A stretch of 64,000 nucleotides of DNA from Phycisphaerae bacterium (lineage in GTDB: Bacteria > Planctomycetota > Phycisphaerae > UBA1845 > UTPLA1). Under the pieces are notes generated by a model, which made no database searches, had not been told where the DNA came from, and worked only from the letters and a program-made list of their open reading frames with translations. Positions 7,774 to 16,576 of this stretch are shown here, piece after piece; position 1 is the stretch's first letter, and every line of letters begins with the position of its first letter. The stretch spans positions 62,001 to 126,000 of the forward strand of contig JAKLKO010000003.1 in the NCBI GenBank assembly GCA_023150615.1, read 5' to 3'. The translations under genes were made by a program, and so were the position numbers.

Positions 7774-10041
7774 CTACTGAAAGGCGACCGGGTCCACGTC
7801 GACGATGATCGATTGCACCTGCGCCCGCCAGGCGCCTTCGGCGCGGAGGAGGTCCAGCGCCCGCAGCATCGTCGCGCCATCGGGGAACCGCAGCAGCAGG
7901 TCGTAACGATAGCGGTTGCGCAGCCGCGCGATCGGACTCGGCGCGGGGTTGAGCACCTCGGCGCTCAGGCCGTGGCGCGCCAGTGCCGCGCGGCAGCGCT
8001 GCGCGACGGCCTCCGCCTCGCGCGAAAGCGGACTCAGTCGCGCGTCCGACAGTACCAGCCGCACGAGCCGCGAATGCGGCGGCCAGCGAACGCGCTGCCG
8101 CGCGCGCAGCTCCTCGGCCGCGAACCCCTCGTAATCGTGCCGCACCGCGCGGCGGATCGCCGACACGTCGCTCGCGAACGTCTGCACCACCACCTGCCCG
8201 CCGATGTCCGACCGGCCGCTCCGACCCGCCACCTGCAACACGAGCTGAAACGTCCGCTCCGCCGCGCGGAAGTCCGGCAGGCCCAGCGCCGTATCGGCGC
8301 TGACGATCCCGACGAATGACACGAACGGGAAGTCCAGCCCCTTGGCGATCATCTGCGTGCCGACGAGCACGTCGATCCGCCGCGCCTCGAACTCGCCAAG
8401 CACCCGCGCGTAGTCGTCCGGGTGCTTCATCGCGTCGCTGTCGAGCCGCTCCAGCCGCATCGACGGGAACTTGCCCCGCAATTCGGCCTCGACCCGCTGC
8501 GTGCCCATGCCGAATCGCACCAGCGTTCCGCCGCAGCCGGCCATCGCGCAGCGCGTCGGAACCACGAGCCGTTCGCGGCAGTAATGGCACAGCGCCACGT
8601 TCGACTCCGAATGAAAGACCATGTGCACCTGGCAATTCGGGCAGACGATCGGCGTGCGGCATCTGGGGCAGAACAGGAAGCTCGCATAGCCGCGCCGGTT
8701 CAGCAGCAGCACGGCCTGCTCCCCGCGCTCCAGCACGCGCTGCAGGTGCTCCTCCATCATGCGCGACAGCAGGTGCACGCCCGGCCGCGACCGGTGCTCC
8801 TCGCGCATGTCGACGAGCTTCACCGTCGGCAGCGGCAATCCCGCAACGCGCCGCGGGAGCCGGATCAGTTCGTAGTGCGGCTGCTGCTCGACGTTTCGCC
8901 ACGTCTCCAGCGACGGCGTCGCCGAACCGAGCACGACCGGAATCCCCTCGAGCTGTCCGCGTTTGATCGCCACGTCGCGCGTGTGATAGCGCGGCGACGC
9001 CTGGTTCTTGAAGCTCGGCTCCGGCTCCTCGTCAACGATGATCAGCCCCGGCCGCGGACACGGCGAAAAAACCGCCGAGCGCGTCCCGATGACCACCGAC
9101 ACCCGCCCGTCGGCAATCGCCGACCAGAGCCGCGACCGTTCCGCGTCGCGCAGCCCGCTGTGGATCACCGCGACGCGGTCGAAGCGCTGCGCCAGCCGCT
9201 GAAGCGTCTGCGTCGTCAGCGCGATCTCCGGCACGAGCATGATCACCTGCCGGCCCGACTCGATCGCCGTGCGCATCCCGCGGACGTAGCACTCGGTCTT
9301 TCCGCTCCCCGTGACGCCAAAGAGCACAAGCACGACGAATCGAACGGCACGAACCGCGTCGTCGATCCGCCGGACCGCCGCCGCCTGGTCGCTGTTCAAC
9401 GCGAAGCCCGGCTCGTGGCGCTCGCCGACGTACCACGCCGGCTCGGGCGTCTCGTGCCGTACCTCGATCTCGACGTGCCCGGCGGCCGCCAGCGTCCGGA
9501 TCGTCGCGGCGGCGCAGTGCGCCGCCTTCGTCAACTCTGCCAGCGCCAGCGTCCCGCCGCGGGACGCGAGCACGTCCAGCACCCGCGCCTGGCGCGGCGT
9601 CAGTCGCGACGTGCCGCCCTCCAGTCGACGCACGTACCGCACCGCGCGTCGACCCGCGCCGCGCCGCCGGCCCGCCGGCACCATCGCATGAAGCGTGTAT
9701 CCGAGCGGACACGCGTAGTAGCGCGCAATCCACGCCCCGAGCTCGAGCAGCGCCGGGCTGAGCAGCGGCGCATCGTCCTCGATCGAATCGATCGGCCGCA
9801 GCGTGCTTTCCCACGGACCCTCGCTGATCGCCGTGCAGAAACCGAGCTGCGGCTTGCGCGCGGCGCCGATCCGCACGCGCACGCGACAGCCCGCGCGCAG
9901 CCGCTCCGCCAGATCGTCGGGAACGGTGTATGAGTACGTCTGGTCGATCGGCGCAAGCGGCGCGACGGTCGCGATCAAGCCGCGTCGCACCGTCGGCGCG
10001 GCCGCCGCATCCGCCGTCGTCGCACCCTGTGCCGTCGCCAT
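7774..10041 (-). CDS. priA: Primosomal replication restart helicase PriA, with variant motif II
   Basis: Reloads the replisome at stalled forks. The 755-residue product has an N-terminal DNA-binding domain (IDQTYSYTVPDDL), Walker A motif FGVTGSGKTECY near residue 242, and a zinc-binding insertion with eight cysteines between about residues 455 and 500 (CPRCRTPIVCPNC and later pairs). The helicase C-terminal part includes VGTQMIAKGLDFPFVSFVGI and QVAGRSGR. Motif II reads VDEEPEPSF where the family has DEEH, so the box histidine is replaced by proline. I chose ATG 10041 rather than an upstream ATG at 10128 because family similarity begins there and a TATAAT element lies 40 bases upstream. It is divergent from the ABC transporter operon. 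Confidence 0.93.
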   Translation of the reverse strand: MATAQGATTADAAAAPTVRRGLIATVAPLAPIDQTYSYTVPDDLAERLRAGCRVRVRIGAARKPQLGFCTAISEGPWESTLRPIDSIEDDAPLLSPALLELGAWIARYYACPLGYTLHAMVPAGRRRGAGRRAVRYVRRLEGGTSRLTPRQARVLDVLASRGGTLALAELTKAAHCAAATIRTLAAAGHVEIEVRHETPEPAWYVGERHEPGFALNSDQAAAVRRIDDAVRAVRFVVLVLFGVTGSGKTECYVRGMRTAIESGRQVIMLVPEIALTTQTLQRLAQRFDRVAVIHSGLRDAERSRLWSAIADGRVSVVIGTRSAVFSPCPRPGLIIVDEEPEPSFKNQASPRYHTRDVAIKRGQLEGIPVVLGSATPSLETWRNVEQQPHYELIRLPRRVAGLPLPTVKLVDMREEHRSRPGVHLLSRMMEEHLQRVLERGEQAVLLLNRRGYASFLFCPRCRTPIVCPNCQVHMVFHSESNVALCHYCRERLVVPTRCAMAGCGGTLVRFGMGTQRVEAELRGKFPSMRLERLDSDAMKHPDDYARVLGEFEARRIDVLVGTQMIAKGLDFPFVSFVGIVSADTALGLPDFRAAERTFQLVLQVAGRSGRSDIGGQVVVQTFASDVSAIRRAVRHDYEGFAAEELRARQRVRWPPHSRLVRLVLSDARLSPLSREAEAVAQRCRAALARHGLSAEVLNPAPSPIARLRNRYRYDLLLRFPDGATMLRALDLLRAEGAWRAQVQSIIVDVDPVAFQ

Positions 10042-10080
10042 CACACGCTCGCCGTCACGAATCGTCCCGCGAATTCCGCC

Positions 10081-10086
10081 ATTATA
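10081..10086 (-). promoter_or_regulatory. Putative -10 element for priA (TATAAT)
   Basis: The plus strand reads ATTATA here, giving a consensus TATAAT on the minus strand about 40 bases before the priA start. No convincing -35 hexamer is seen at 16-18 bases spacing. The element stands out in GC-rich surroundings. Confidence 0.45.
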
Positions 10087-10154
10087 GATCGCGGCGCGCC
10101 CGCCGCATCGCGCCGCGTTGCGTCGCACCGCCGATCCCGTACAGTAGCCGCCGC

Positions 10155-10937
10155 ATGGTCGACGTGCGAAACCTCGTCAAGGTCTTCCCCACAACCGAAG
10201 GCGGCGAAAAGCGCGCCGTCGACGATGTGACGTTTCACGTCGGCCGCGGCGAGATCTTCGGCCTGCTCGGCCCGAACGGCGCGGGCAAGACGACCACGCT
10301 TCGCATCCTCAGCGGATTGATCTCCGCAACCTCCGGCTCGGTCCGCATCGCCGGCCACGACGTCCGCGCCGACCGTGACGCCGCCAAGCGGGCCATCGGC
10401 TACCTCACCGCCTCGACCGGCCTCTACCAGCGCCTCACGCCGCGCGAACTGCTCACCTACTTCGGGCATCTCCACGGCCTGGACCCGGCCGACATTCGAG
10501 GCCGCATCGACGAACTCGTCGACTGGCTCGACATGCACGAATTCGAAAATCTCCGCTGCGGCGGGCTGTCGACCGGCCAGAAGCAGCGGACGAGCATCGC
10601 CCGGGCCCTCATCGCCGATCCACCGGTGCTGATCCTCGACGAGCCGACACTCGGACTCGACGTCATCACGAACCGGCTGATCCTCGAGTTCATCCGCGCC
10701 GAGGGCGCCCGCGGCAAGACCATTCTCCTCTCCACGCACTACCTCGACGAGGCCGAGACCATCTGCCAGCGCTTCGGACTGCTGCACGAGGGCCGCCTGA
10801 TCGCCAGCGACACGCTCGATCGCCTTCAGGCCGCGTCCGGGCAGCGCCGACTCAGCGACATCTTCCTGGCCCTTTGCGGCGAATCCGGTCCGGTCCTTGT
10901 GGACGCCGCGGCAGGCCCGCCGGGCGGGAGAGCATAA
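10155..10937 (+). CDS. ABC transporter ATP-binding protein, NatA-like
   Basis: The 260-residue ATPase of an exporter. Walker A LLGPNGAGKTTT is near residue 38, the signature GLSTGQKQRTSIARAL near 137, and Walker B VLILDEPTLGLD near 157, followed by the switch histidine in LLSTHYLDEAE. This set is typical of the NatA/drug-export class. ATG 10155 is chosen because the domain begins at once (VDVRNLVKVF) and the frame upstream lacks similarity. The partner permease begins five bases after the stop, so the two are one operon. The closest named relatives are the NatAB sodium exporters, but the substrate here is unknown. Confidence 0.9.
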   Translation: MVDVRNLVKVFPTTEGGEKRAVDDVTFHVGRGEIFGLLGPNGAGKTTTLRILSGLISATSGSVRIAGHDVRADRDAAKRAIGYLTASTGLYQRLTPRELLTYFGHLHGLDPADIRGRIDELVDWLDMHEFENLRCGGLSTGQKQRTSIARALIADPPVLILDEPTLGLDVITNRLILEFIRAEGARGKTILLSTHYLDEAETICQRFGLLHEGRLIASDTLDRLQAASGQRRLSDIFLALCGESGPVLVDAAAGPPGGRA

Positions 10938-10942
10938 TCACC

Positions 10943-13057
10943 ATGTGGCGCCGAACGTGGATCATCTATCGCAAGGAACTGATCGAGTCGCTCCGCGACC
11001 GGCGCACGCTCATTGCGATGCTCCTCGTCCCCCTGCTGCTCTATCCGGTCCTCATGATCATCATCATCCAGGCGCTGCAGGTCGAAAAAGGCCGGCGCGA
11101 ACGGGACGTGTACAAGATCGCTCTTCCGAACGAAGCGCACGAGCGCTGGCTCCGGGCGATCCTCGAAGCCGACACGGAGGAAGAAAAATCGCGCGCGAGC
11201 CAGACGCGGCCCGCCGGCTCGATCCGTCCTGACATCACCGCACAGCAGTTCCGCATCATCGTGACGCATCGCGCGCTCGAGGACGCCGTGCGCGGAGGCG
11301 ACGCGGCCGTCGCCGTGCAGCTCGATCCACCGCCGGGCGAGACGCTCGACGCGAATGGCGAAAACCGGCAGGCCATCGTCTATTACGACCCCGCCGAATA
11401 CCTCAGCGAGGTCGCGTTTCGCGCCTTTGCGCGGATGCTTGACCGGCACCGAGACCGCGTCGTGCTCGACCGGCTTCGCCGCGTCGGGCTAACCGCCGAC
11501 ACGCTCTCGCCGCTCCAAATCGTCGAGCGGTCCGTCGCCTCGCCGCAGAAGCTCGGCGGGGCGTTGCTCGGACAGATCCTCCCGTTCCTGCTCGTCGTCA
11601 TGACCGCCACCGGCGCGATCTATCCCGCGATCGACCTCACCGCCGGCGAGCGCGAGCGCGGCACGCTCGAAACGCTCATGGTCACGCCCGTTCCCATCGC
11701 ACAGATCGTCGCCGGGAAATTCCTCGTCGTCGTCACCATTGCGATCCTCTCCACGCTGCTCAACCTCGCGTCCATGGGCGCGACCATCCGCTTCGGCGGC
11801 ATCGGCCAGGCCATCGCGCAGTCCGCCCCGGCCGCCGGACAGATCGAGATCCCCTTCCGCGTACTGCCGATCGTCCTCGTCGTCATGGTGCCGTTCGCCG
11901 TCCTCTTCTCGGCCGTCATGCTCGCCGTGTGCAGCTTCGCACGGACCTTCAAGGAAGCGCAGAACTACATGACTCCGGTCATCATCGCCGCGATGGTCCC
12001 GGCGATGCTCGTCTCGTACATGCCCAGCATCCGACTCGTCGGCGCCTGGACCGTCCTGCCCGTCGCCAACGTCGTCGTCCTGCTGCGCGAACTGTTCCTC
12101 GAACACTACGACGTCCCCGCCATGCTGCTCGCCTTCACCGCCACCACCCTCTATGCCGCCACCGCCGTCGTCATCGCCACGCGCCTCTACGGACAGGAGG
12201 CCGTGCTCTTCAGCGACGTCGGAAGCTACAAGACGCTCCTGCGGCGACGGCTCTTCCGCCCCGCGCCCACGCCGAGCGTCAGCACCGCACTCTTCCTCGT
12301 GGCCGTCGTCTTCCCCCTGAGCTTCTACTGGCAGACCACGTTCGCGACGCCCGCCATGTCCGCGGAACGCCTGCGGTTCATGACCATCGTCCTCATGCTC
12401 GCCTGCTTCCTTGCCCCGCCGATCGCCCTGGCGTGGTACCTCAAGCTCGATCCGCGCGAAACCTTCGCCCTTCGACCGCCGTCGAGCCGCGCCATGCTCG
12501 CCGCCGTGCTCATCGCCGTCGCCGCGCCGATCCTCGCGCTGACGCTCGCCCGCGCGCAGCAGCGGCTGTTCCCGCCCTCCGACGAGATGATCCGCGCGCT
12601 GGCCGATCAGCAGACGCTCATGCTCGAGCTGCCGATCGGAAGCGTCCTGCTGACGTTCGCGATCCTCCCCGGCCTGTGTGAAGAAGTGCTCTTCCGCGGC
12701 TGGCTGCTCGCCGGACTGCGAAACGTCCTGCATCCGGCGACCCGCTGCATCATCGTCGGGCTCGTCTTCGGACTCTTCCATACCGATCTCTATCGAATCC
12801 TGTCGACCAGCCTGATCGGAATGTTGCTCGCCTACGTCGTCACCGCGAGCGGCTCGCTGCTGCCGGCCATCATCATCCACGCCGGCCACAACGGCCTGGC
12901 ATTGCTCGTGGCCAAGCACGAACCGTTCGCGCACTGGATGGGAGTGGCGGACGATTCCCCCGCCTGGATCGTCCCCGCCGCGGCGATCGTCGCCGTCATC
13001 GGACTGGCACTCATCCGCTCCGCACGGCCGCCGGCGGATTCCGCGCCGACCGCCTGA
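10943..13057 (+). CDS. ABC-2 permease fused to a CPBP intramembrane protease domain
   Basis: A 704-residue membrane protein starting at ATG 10943. Residues 1 to about 410 form an ABC-2 (NatB-like) permease: a first span after the RKELIESLRDRRT segment, a large extracytoplasmic loop, then five or so spans with AGERERGTLETLMVTP. Residues about 480-700 form a second multi-span domain carrying the CPBP/Abi motifs: EEVLFRGW near residue 578, an FGLFHTD segment, and HAGHN. CPBP proteins are Rce1-like membrane metalloproteases, so the glutamates and histidines could be catalytic. The fusion suggests that export and membrane proteolysis are coupled. I recall similar fusions being annotated in planctomycetes, but this is from memory. 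Confidence 0.88.
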   Translation: MWRRTWIIYRKELIESLRDRRTLIAMLLVPLLLYPVLMIIIIQALQVEKGRRERDVYKIALPNEAHERWLRAILEADTEEEKSRASQTRPAGSIRPDITAQQFRIIVTHRALEDAVRGGDAAVAVQLDPPPGETLDANGENRQAIVYYDPAEYLSEVAFRAFARMLDRHRDRVVLDRLRRVGLTADTLSPLQIVERSVASPQKLGGALLGQILPFLLVVMTATGAIYPAIDLTAGERERGTLETLMVTPVPIAQIVAGKFLVVVTIAILSTLLNLASMGATIRFGGIGQAIAQSAPAAGQIEIPFRVLPIVLVVMVPFAVLFSAVMLAVCSFARTFKEAQNYMTPVIIAAMVPAMLVSYMPSIRLVGAWTVLPVANVVVLLRELFLEHYDVPAMLLAFTATTLYAATAVVIATRLYGQEAVLFSDVGSYKTLLRRRLFRPAPTPSVSTALFLVAVVFPLSFYWQTTFATPAMSAERLRFMTIVLMLACFLAPPIALAWYLKLDPRETFALRPPSSRAMLAAVLIAVAAPILALTLARAQQRLFPPSDEMIRALADQQTLMLELPIGSVLLTFAILPGLCEEVLFRGWLLAGLRNVLHPATRCIIVGLVFGLFHTDLYRILSTSLIGMLLAYVVTASGSLLPAIIIHAGHNGLALLVAKHEPFAHWMGVADDSPAWIVPAAAIVAVIGLALIRSARPPADSAPTA

Positions 13058-13205
13058 TGTGCACTACGGTGACTCACGAGATCGCCTCTCGTTGTCCGGG
13101 AGGGCGAGCCTGCAGGCGGACCGGGACATGGGTCCGCCGTCCGTGTCCGAACCACGGCTCTTCAGAAGCCTCGCCCTCCGGCGCCGCAATGTCGCGAATA
13201 CCCGG

Positions 13206-13239
13206 AAAGAAAAAGGCCCGGCGAGCCTGTCGCCGGGCC
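13206..13239 (-). terminator. Rho-independent terminator
   Basis: A perfect 10-bp stem (13215-13224 with 13230-13239) closes a five-base loop. Read on the minus strand, it is followed directly by TTTTTCTTT. It lies 31 bases past the stop of the small secreted-protein gene at 13270-13818 and should end that transcript. Confidence 0.85.
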
Positions 13240-13269
13240 ATGAAGTTCCCGTTCCGCTGATCGACTTCG

Positions 13270-13818
13270 CTACGGCAATGGAACGACGTCACCAGTCGGA
13301 GTCGTCGTCTGGTTGTCCAACGGATCGCCCACGATGATCGTCCCCGGACCGAAGATCGGCGCGGTGCCCAGCGCCGTTCCGAGGATCTGCGCCAGTCCGG
13401 TCTGGATCGACTGGAGGATCGTCTCGAGGAGGTCAAAGCCCGCCTGGCGTATGAAGCTCGGCTCTTCAAACTGGTCCGCGTCGCCCGCGATCTCCAACTG
13501 TCCCGTGTGCTCCGCGATCCCGGCCTGAACGTAGCGGCCGGGCGCGCGATCCTGCAGCGATCCGAGCGTCACATTGTTCAAGCCGGTCGTGATCGGCTCT
13601 CGCGCGCCATCCGTCGCGCCGCCGCCGCCATCGTCCGGTGGAGTCGGCTGGGTCGTGGTTCCGGTGTCGGTTCCGGTCAGACCGATCTGCTGGATGAGGT
13701 CCTGAATCCCATCCGTCGTTGTGGTCTGGGCGTGGGCGTAGGAGACGAGCGCAAACGCCGTCGCGGCCAGCGCAAAAGCAAGCATGACCGAGTAGAGGAA
13801 ACGCCGAACGCAAGCCAT
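13270..13818 (-). CDS. Small secreted protein of unknown function
   Basis: A 182-residue protein. It has a clear signal peptide of about 30 residues, with a hydrophobic core and an AHA-Q cleavage site. A low-complexity Thr/Pro/Gly linker (TTQPTPPDDGGGG) follows, then a roughly 110-residue region rich in Gly, Asp and Gln without a recognised domain. No cysteines, membrane anchor or sorting tail are seen after the signal. The gene is flanked by a TATAAT element upstream and a strong terminator downstream, so it looks like a separately transcribed gene. The product is presumably exported or attached to the cell surface; no function can be assigned. Confidence 0.7.
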   Translation of the reverse strand: MACVRRFLYSVMLAFALAATAFALVSYAHAQTTTTDGIQDLIQQIGLTGTDTGTTTQPTPPDDGGGGATDGAREPITTGLNNVTLGSLQDRAPGRYVQAGIAEHTGQLEIAGDADQFEEPSFIRQAGFDLLETILQSIQTGLAQILGTALGTAPIFGPGTIIVGDPLDNQTTTPTGDVVPLP

Positions 13819-13861
13819 GTCGGATTCTCCTTCGCCCCGCGAGTGATCGCCGGCTCTGACT

Positions 13862-13867
13862 ATTATA
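13862..13867 (-). promoter_or_regulatory. Putative -10 element (TATAAT)
   Basis: ATTATA on the plus strand gives TATAAT on the minus strand, about 45 bases before ATG 13818. No clear -35 is seen. Confidence 0.45.
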
Positions 13868-13988
13868 CGGCTCGGCCGCCGTCGTGGTCGCAGTCGCGCA
13901 CCCGGCCCAGCGGCATCCAGTAATCATCGGCGATCCAGCGCCGACGACTTAATCCCCAAAACGAGCGCAAATCCGTCCCGGGAAGGAA

Positions 13989-14951
13989 CTAATGGCTCTC
14001 GTCCGACTCTGGCCGACGCGCATCGAGCCGCCGACGCAACTCCGCCGCACGCTCGAAATCCTCCCGCCGAACGGCCTCCTCGATCTGCTCCCGCAGCGTG
14101 TGCTGAATCCCGTGCTGGGCCCGAATCTGGTCGATCAGCGAGTTCAACTGCGCCACCCACTGCGCCACATCCGGCAAGTCGCCGACGTCGGAAACCGACG
14201 AATCCTCGTCCTCCTCCGGCTCGTCGGCGGAAAGGTCCGCATCATCGAGCAGCGAGGCATCGAGGCCCGCGTCGAAGCCCTCCTCCTCAGATTCCTCGAT
14301 CTCCGTCTCTTCCGGTTCGTCCTCATCCAGGTCGTCGTCCGCGCCGACGGCGTCCTCGTCCGGCTCCGTCGGCGTCGATGACGCAAGGATCGCCGCGACG
14401 CCCTCGCGCGTGCTGTCAATCGCTTCCTCGTAATCTCGTCGCAGCAGCGCCATCTGCACCCGCGCCAGCGTGCGATGAAACAGAACAAATGGCCGCGTCT
14501 GGTCGTGCGTCGCCAGGAAATCGGGATCGTTCGACCGCTGCCGCACGAATTCCATCAGCGCCAGGTTGTGCTCCGCGTCGTCACACGCGCGGCGGAAGCA
14601 CTCCATCGCCTGGTCGTGATAGCCTTCCGACTGCGCCCCGCTCCCGACCGCCAGCAGGCAGATCCGCCGGTGCGCGTACTGCGTCAACTCGCGGTCCACC
14701 TCGCTGCAATCCGTCTCGGCCAGGACCCGCTCCGCCTCGTCCGGGGTGAGGCTCCCGAGATAATCCAGAAGCGATGGGAATCCGTGCGGCCGATCGCCGT
14801 CCGGCCGGCCATCCATCTCCATCTGAAGCAGGCCCATGCTGACGCGCATCTGGAGCAGCGGCCGCCCGTCGTCTCCGCGGATCATCCGCGCCGCCACGCG
14901 GTCCCCGCGGATGCGGAACGACTTGAGGATGTCGCTGATGTCCAGGCCCAC
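13989..14951 (-). CDS. UvrB/UvrC-motif protein with a conserved N-terminal domain (paralogue A)
   Basis: A 320-residue protein. The N-terminal 70 residues share a domain with the gene at 36568-37353: both have ILK/ILD near the start, then QMR, GL-QME, GRPDG-RPHG and SLL. The middle is helical, followed by a very acidic Glu/Asp linker (about residues 185-255). The C-terminal UVR motif (LREQIEEAVRREDFERAAEL) resembles the UvrB-UvrC interaction helix pair. This motif also occurs in McsA-type adaptors and many small planctomycete proteins. DNA repair is therefore not implied; an adaptor role is equally possible. It follows yajC by 12 bases in the same direction, so it is probably in the tgt-yajC transcript. 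Confidence 0.8.
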   Translation of the reverse strand: MGLDISDILKSFRIRGDRVAARMIRGDDGRPLLQMRVSMGLLQMEMDGRPDGDRPHGFPSLLDYLGSLTPDEAERVLAETDCSEVDRELTQYAHRRICLLAVGSGAQSEGYHDQAMECFRRACDDAEHNLALMEFVRQRSNDPDFLATHDQTRPFVLFHRTLARVQMALLRRDYEEAIDSTREGVAAILASSTPTEPDEDAVGADDDLDEDEPEETEIEESEEEGFDAGLDASLLDDADLSADEPEEDEDSSVSDVGDLPDVAQWVAQLNSLIDQIRAQHGIQHTLREQIEEAVRREDFERAAELRRRLDARRPESDESH

Positions 14952-14963
14952 GGTTGCGGCTTT

Positions 14964-15224
14964 CTACGAGGGCTTCGACTCGCCGGGCGCAACGGCGATC
15001 ACCGACTTGATCGCGCTGCGCAGAAACGTCACCTTCGTGTTCGTCGATTCGTCGATCTTCAGCGTGACTTCGTCGTCCTTGACCGCCACGACCGTCCCGA
15101 GCATTCCGCCGATCGTCACAACCCGGTCGTTCTTCTTCAGCGCGCCGATCATCGACCGGTGCTTCTGCTCTTCCACCCGCCGCGGCCGCAGGATCAGCAG
15201 GTAGAACAACCCGATGATCAGCAC
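14964..15224 (-). CDS. yajC: Preprotein translocase accessory subunit YajC (start uncertain)
   Basis: YajC binds SecDF at the Sec translocon. The core is clear: a membrane span running into LLILRPRR, then [16 protein letters not shown] and a beta-rich tail. The only standard start codon in this frame is GTG 15224, which would cut the membrane helix in half. The same frame stays open upstream and encodes a typical YajC N-terminus ([15 protein letters not shown], then [10 protein letters not shown]), but without ATG, GTG or TTG in at least 130 bases. Either a non-standard start is used, or one base is in error in the G-rich run near 15290-15300. The true gene probably begins near 15297, inside the tgt reading frame. 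Confidence 0.8.
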   Translation of the reverse strand: MLIIGLFYLLILRPRRVEEQKHRSMIGALKKNDRVVTIGGMLGTVVAVKDDEVTLKIDESTNTKVTFLRSAIKSVIAVAPGESKPS

Positions 15225-16429
15225 CCACGGAAGCAGCAGCGTCGAAAGGCCCGGACCCGATCCGGTCGGTTGCGTCGTCTGCGCCAGCGCCCACGCCCAC
15301 GTCCTAGCGAGTCCTCGTCGTCCGAGCGCGTCGAGGCCGCCTCGACTTGCGCCGCCAACTCCGCCAGTCGACCGTCGCGGATCGCCGCCCGGATTCTCTG
15401 CATCAGGCGCTGATAGTACGTGAGATTATGCAGCGACACCAGTATCGGCCCCAGCATCTCGCCCGACAAGAACAGGTGCCGCAGGTAGCCGCGCGAAAAA
15501 TGCCCGCACGCGTAGCAGTCGCAGTCCTCCTGCAGCGGTCGCGTCGAGCGCTTGTGCGATTCGTTTCGCAACTTGACCGTTCCCCGATCCGTGAACGCCG
15601 ATGAATTCCGCCCGTTCCGCGTCGGCAGAACGCAATCGAACATGTCCATTCCGCACATCACCGCGCGAACGACATCGATCGGCCGCCCCACGCCCATCAG
15701 GTATCGCGGTCGATCGGCCGGCAGGCCGGGCGCGAACGCCCCCAGCAGCTCGATCATCGCGTCCGGCGACTCGCCCACCGACAGCCCGCCCACCGCGTAG
15801 CCCGCAAAGTCCAACTCGCGCAGCGCCGCCAGACACCGCTGCCGGATCTCCAGCTCCAGCCCGCCCTGCACGATGCCGAACAGCGCCTGGTCCCCGCGAC
15901 GATGCGCCGCCTTGCACGCCGCCGCCCAGCGAATCGTGCGATCGACCGCGGCCTCGATCTCCTCGCGCGACGCCGGCAGGTGCGGACACTGGTCGAAGCA
16001 CATGATGATGTCCGCCCCGAGGTCGTTCTGAATCCGGATCGCCGATTCCGGATCGAGCCGCAGCGGCCGGCCGTCGATGTGCGACCGGAACGTCACGCCG
16101 GATTCGTCCACCTCGCGCAGCGCCGCAAGCGAGAACACCTGAAACCCGCCGCTGTCGGTCAGGATCGGACCCTCCCATCCCATCAACTCGTGCAGCCCGC
16201 CGAGCGCCGCGACTACGTCCGCGCCGGGACGCAGCGCCAGGTGGTACGTGTTCGCCAGCACGATCTGCGCGCCGCACTCCCGGAGCTGCGCCGGCGTCAC
16301 GCCGCGGACCGTGCCGCGCGTGCCGACCGGCATAAACGCCGGAAGATCGAACGCACCATGCGGCGTGTTGAACGTGCCGAATCGCGCGTGGCAGGACGGA
16401 TCAGTCGCGAGCAATGTGTATTCGAACAT
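15218..16429 (-). CDS. tgt: Queuine tRNA-ribosyltransferase
   Basis: Exchanges guanine-34 of GUN tRNAs for preQ1. The 403-residue product has [14 protein letters not shown], the substrate-site motif [29 protein letters not shown], and the C-terminal zinc site [17 protein letters not shown] ending at the histidine in [11 protein letters not shown] 16429 is preferred over one six codons upstream because the family starts at FEYTLLATD. The last 30 residues (an Arg-rich tail after DDEDS) are unlike the family and coincide with the likely start of yajC, so the reading frame may really end earlier. It is divergent from maf. Confidence 0.93.
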   Translation of the reverse strand: MFEYTLLATDPSCHARFGTFNTPHGAFDLPAFMPVGTRGTVRGVTPAQLRECGAQIVLANTYHLALRPGADVVAALGGLHELMGWEGPILTDSGGFQVFSLAALREVDESGVTFRSHIDGRPLRLDPESAIRIQNDLGADIIMCFDQCPHLPASREEIEAAVDRTIRWAAACKAAHRRGDQALFGIVQGGLELEIRQRCLAALRELDFAGYAVGGLSVGESPDAMIELLGAFAPGLPADRPRYLMGVGRPIDVVRAVMCGMDMFDCVLPTRNGRNSSAFTDRGTVKLRNESHKRSTRPLQEDCDCYACGHFSRGYLRHLFLSGEMLGPILVSLHNLTYYQRLMQRIRAAIRDGRLAELAAQVEAASTRSDDEDSLGRGRGRWRRRRNRPDRVRAFRRCCFRGC

Positions 16430-16576
16430 CGGACCCCGCGCGGGCATCGGCCGACCACGCGGACCGGCCCGCGGATCGAGTCCGCGATTCTCAGCGCCCG
16501 CCGCCAACCCGTCAAAACCCCCAGTTCGTCCGACGCGCCGATCCGCGGTACAATGCCCGCGACTGGATCGCACGTC

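Noticed and set aside
11489-12934. A 480-codon acidic minus-strand frame inside the ABC-CPBP gene
   Set aside because: Glu/Asp/Gly-rich mirror of a GC-rich membrane gene; no ribosome site.
14581-15300. An alternative 239-codon minus-strand frame overlapping yajC and the UVR gene
   Set aside because: The translation is Arg/Asp/Ala noise; the YajC and UVR proteins explain the region.
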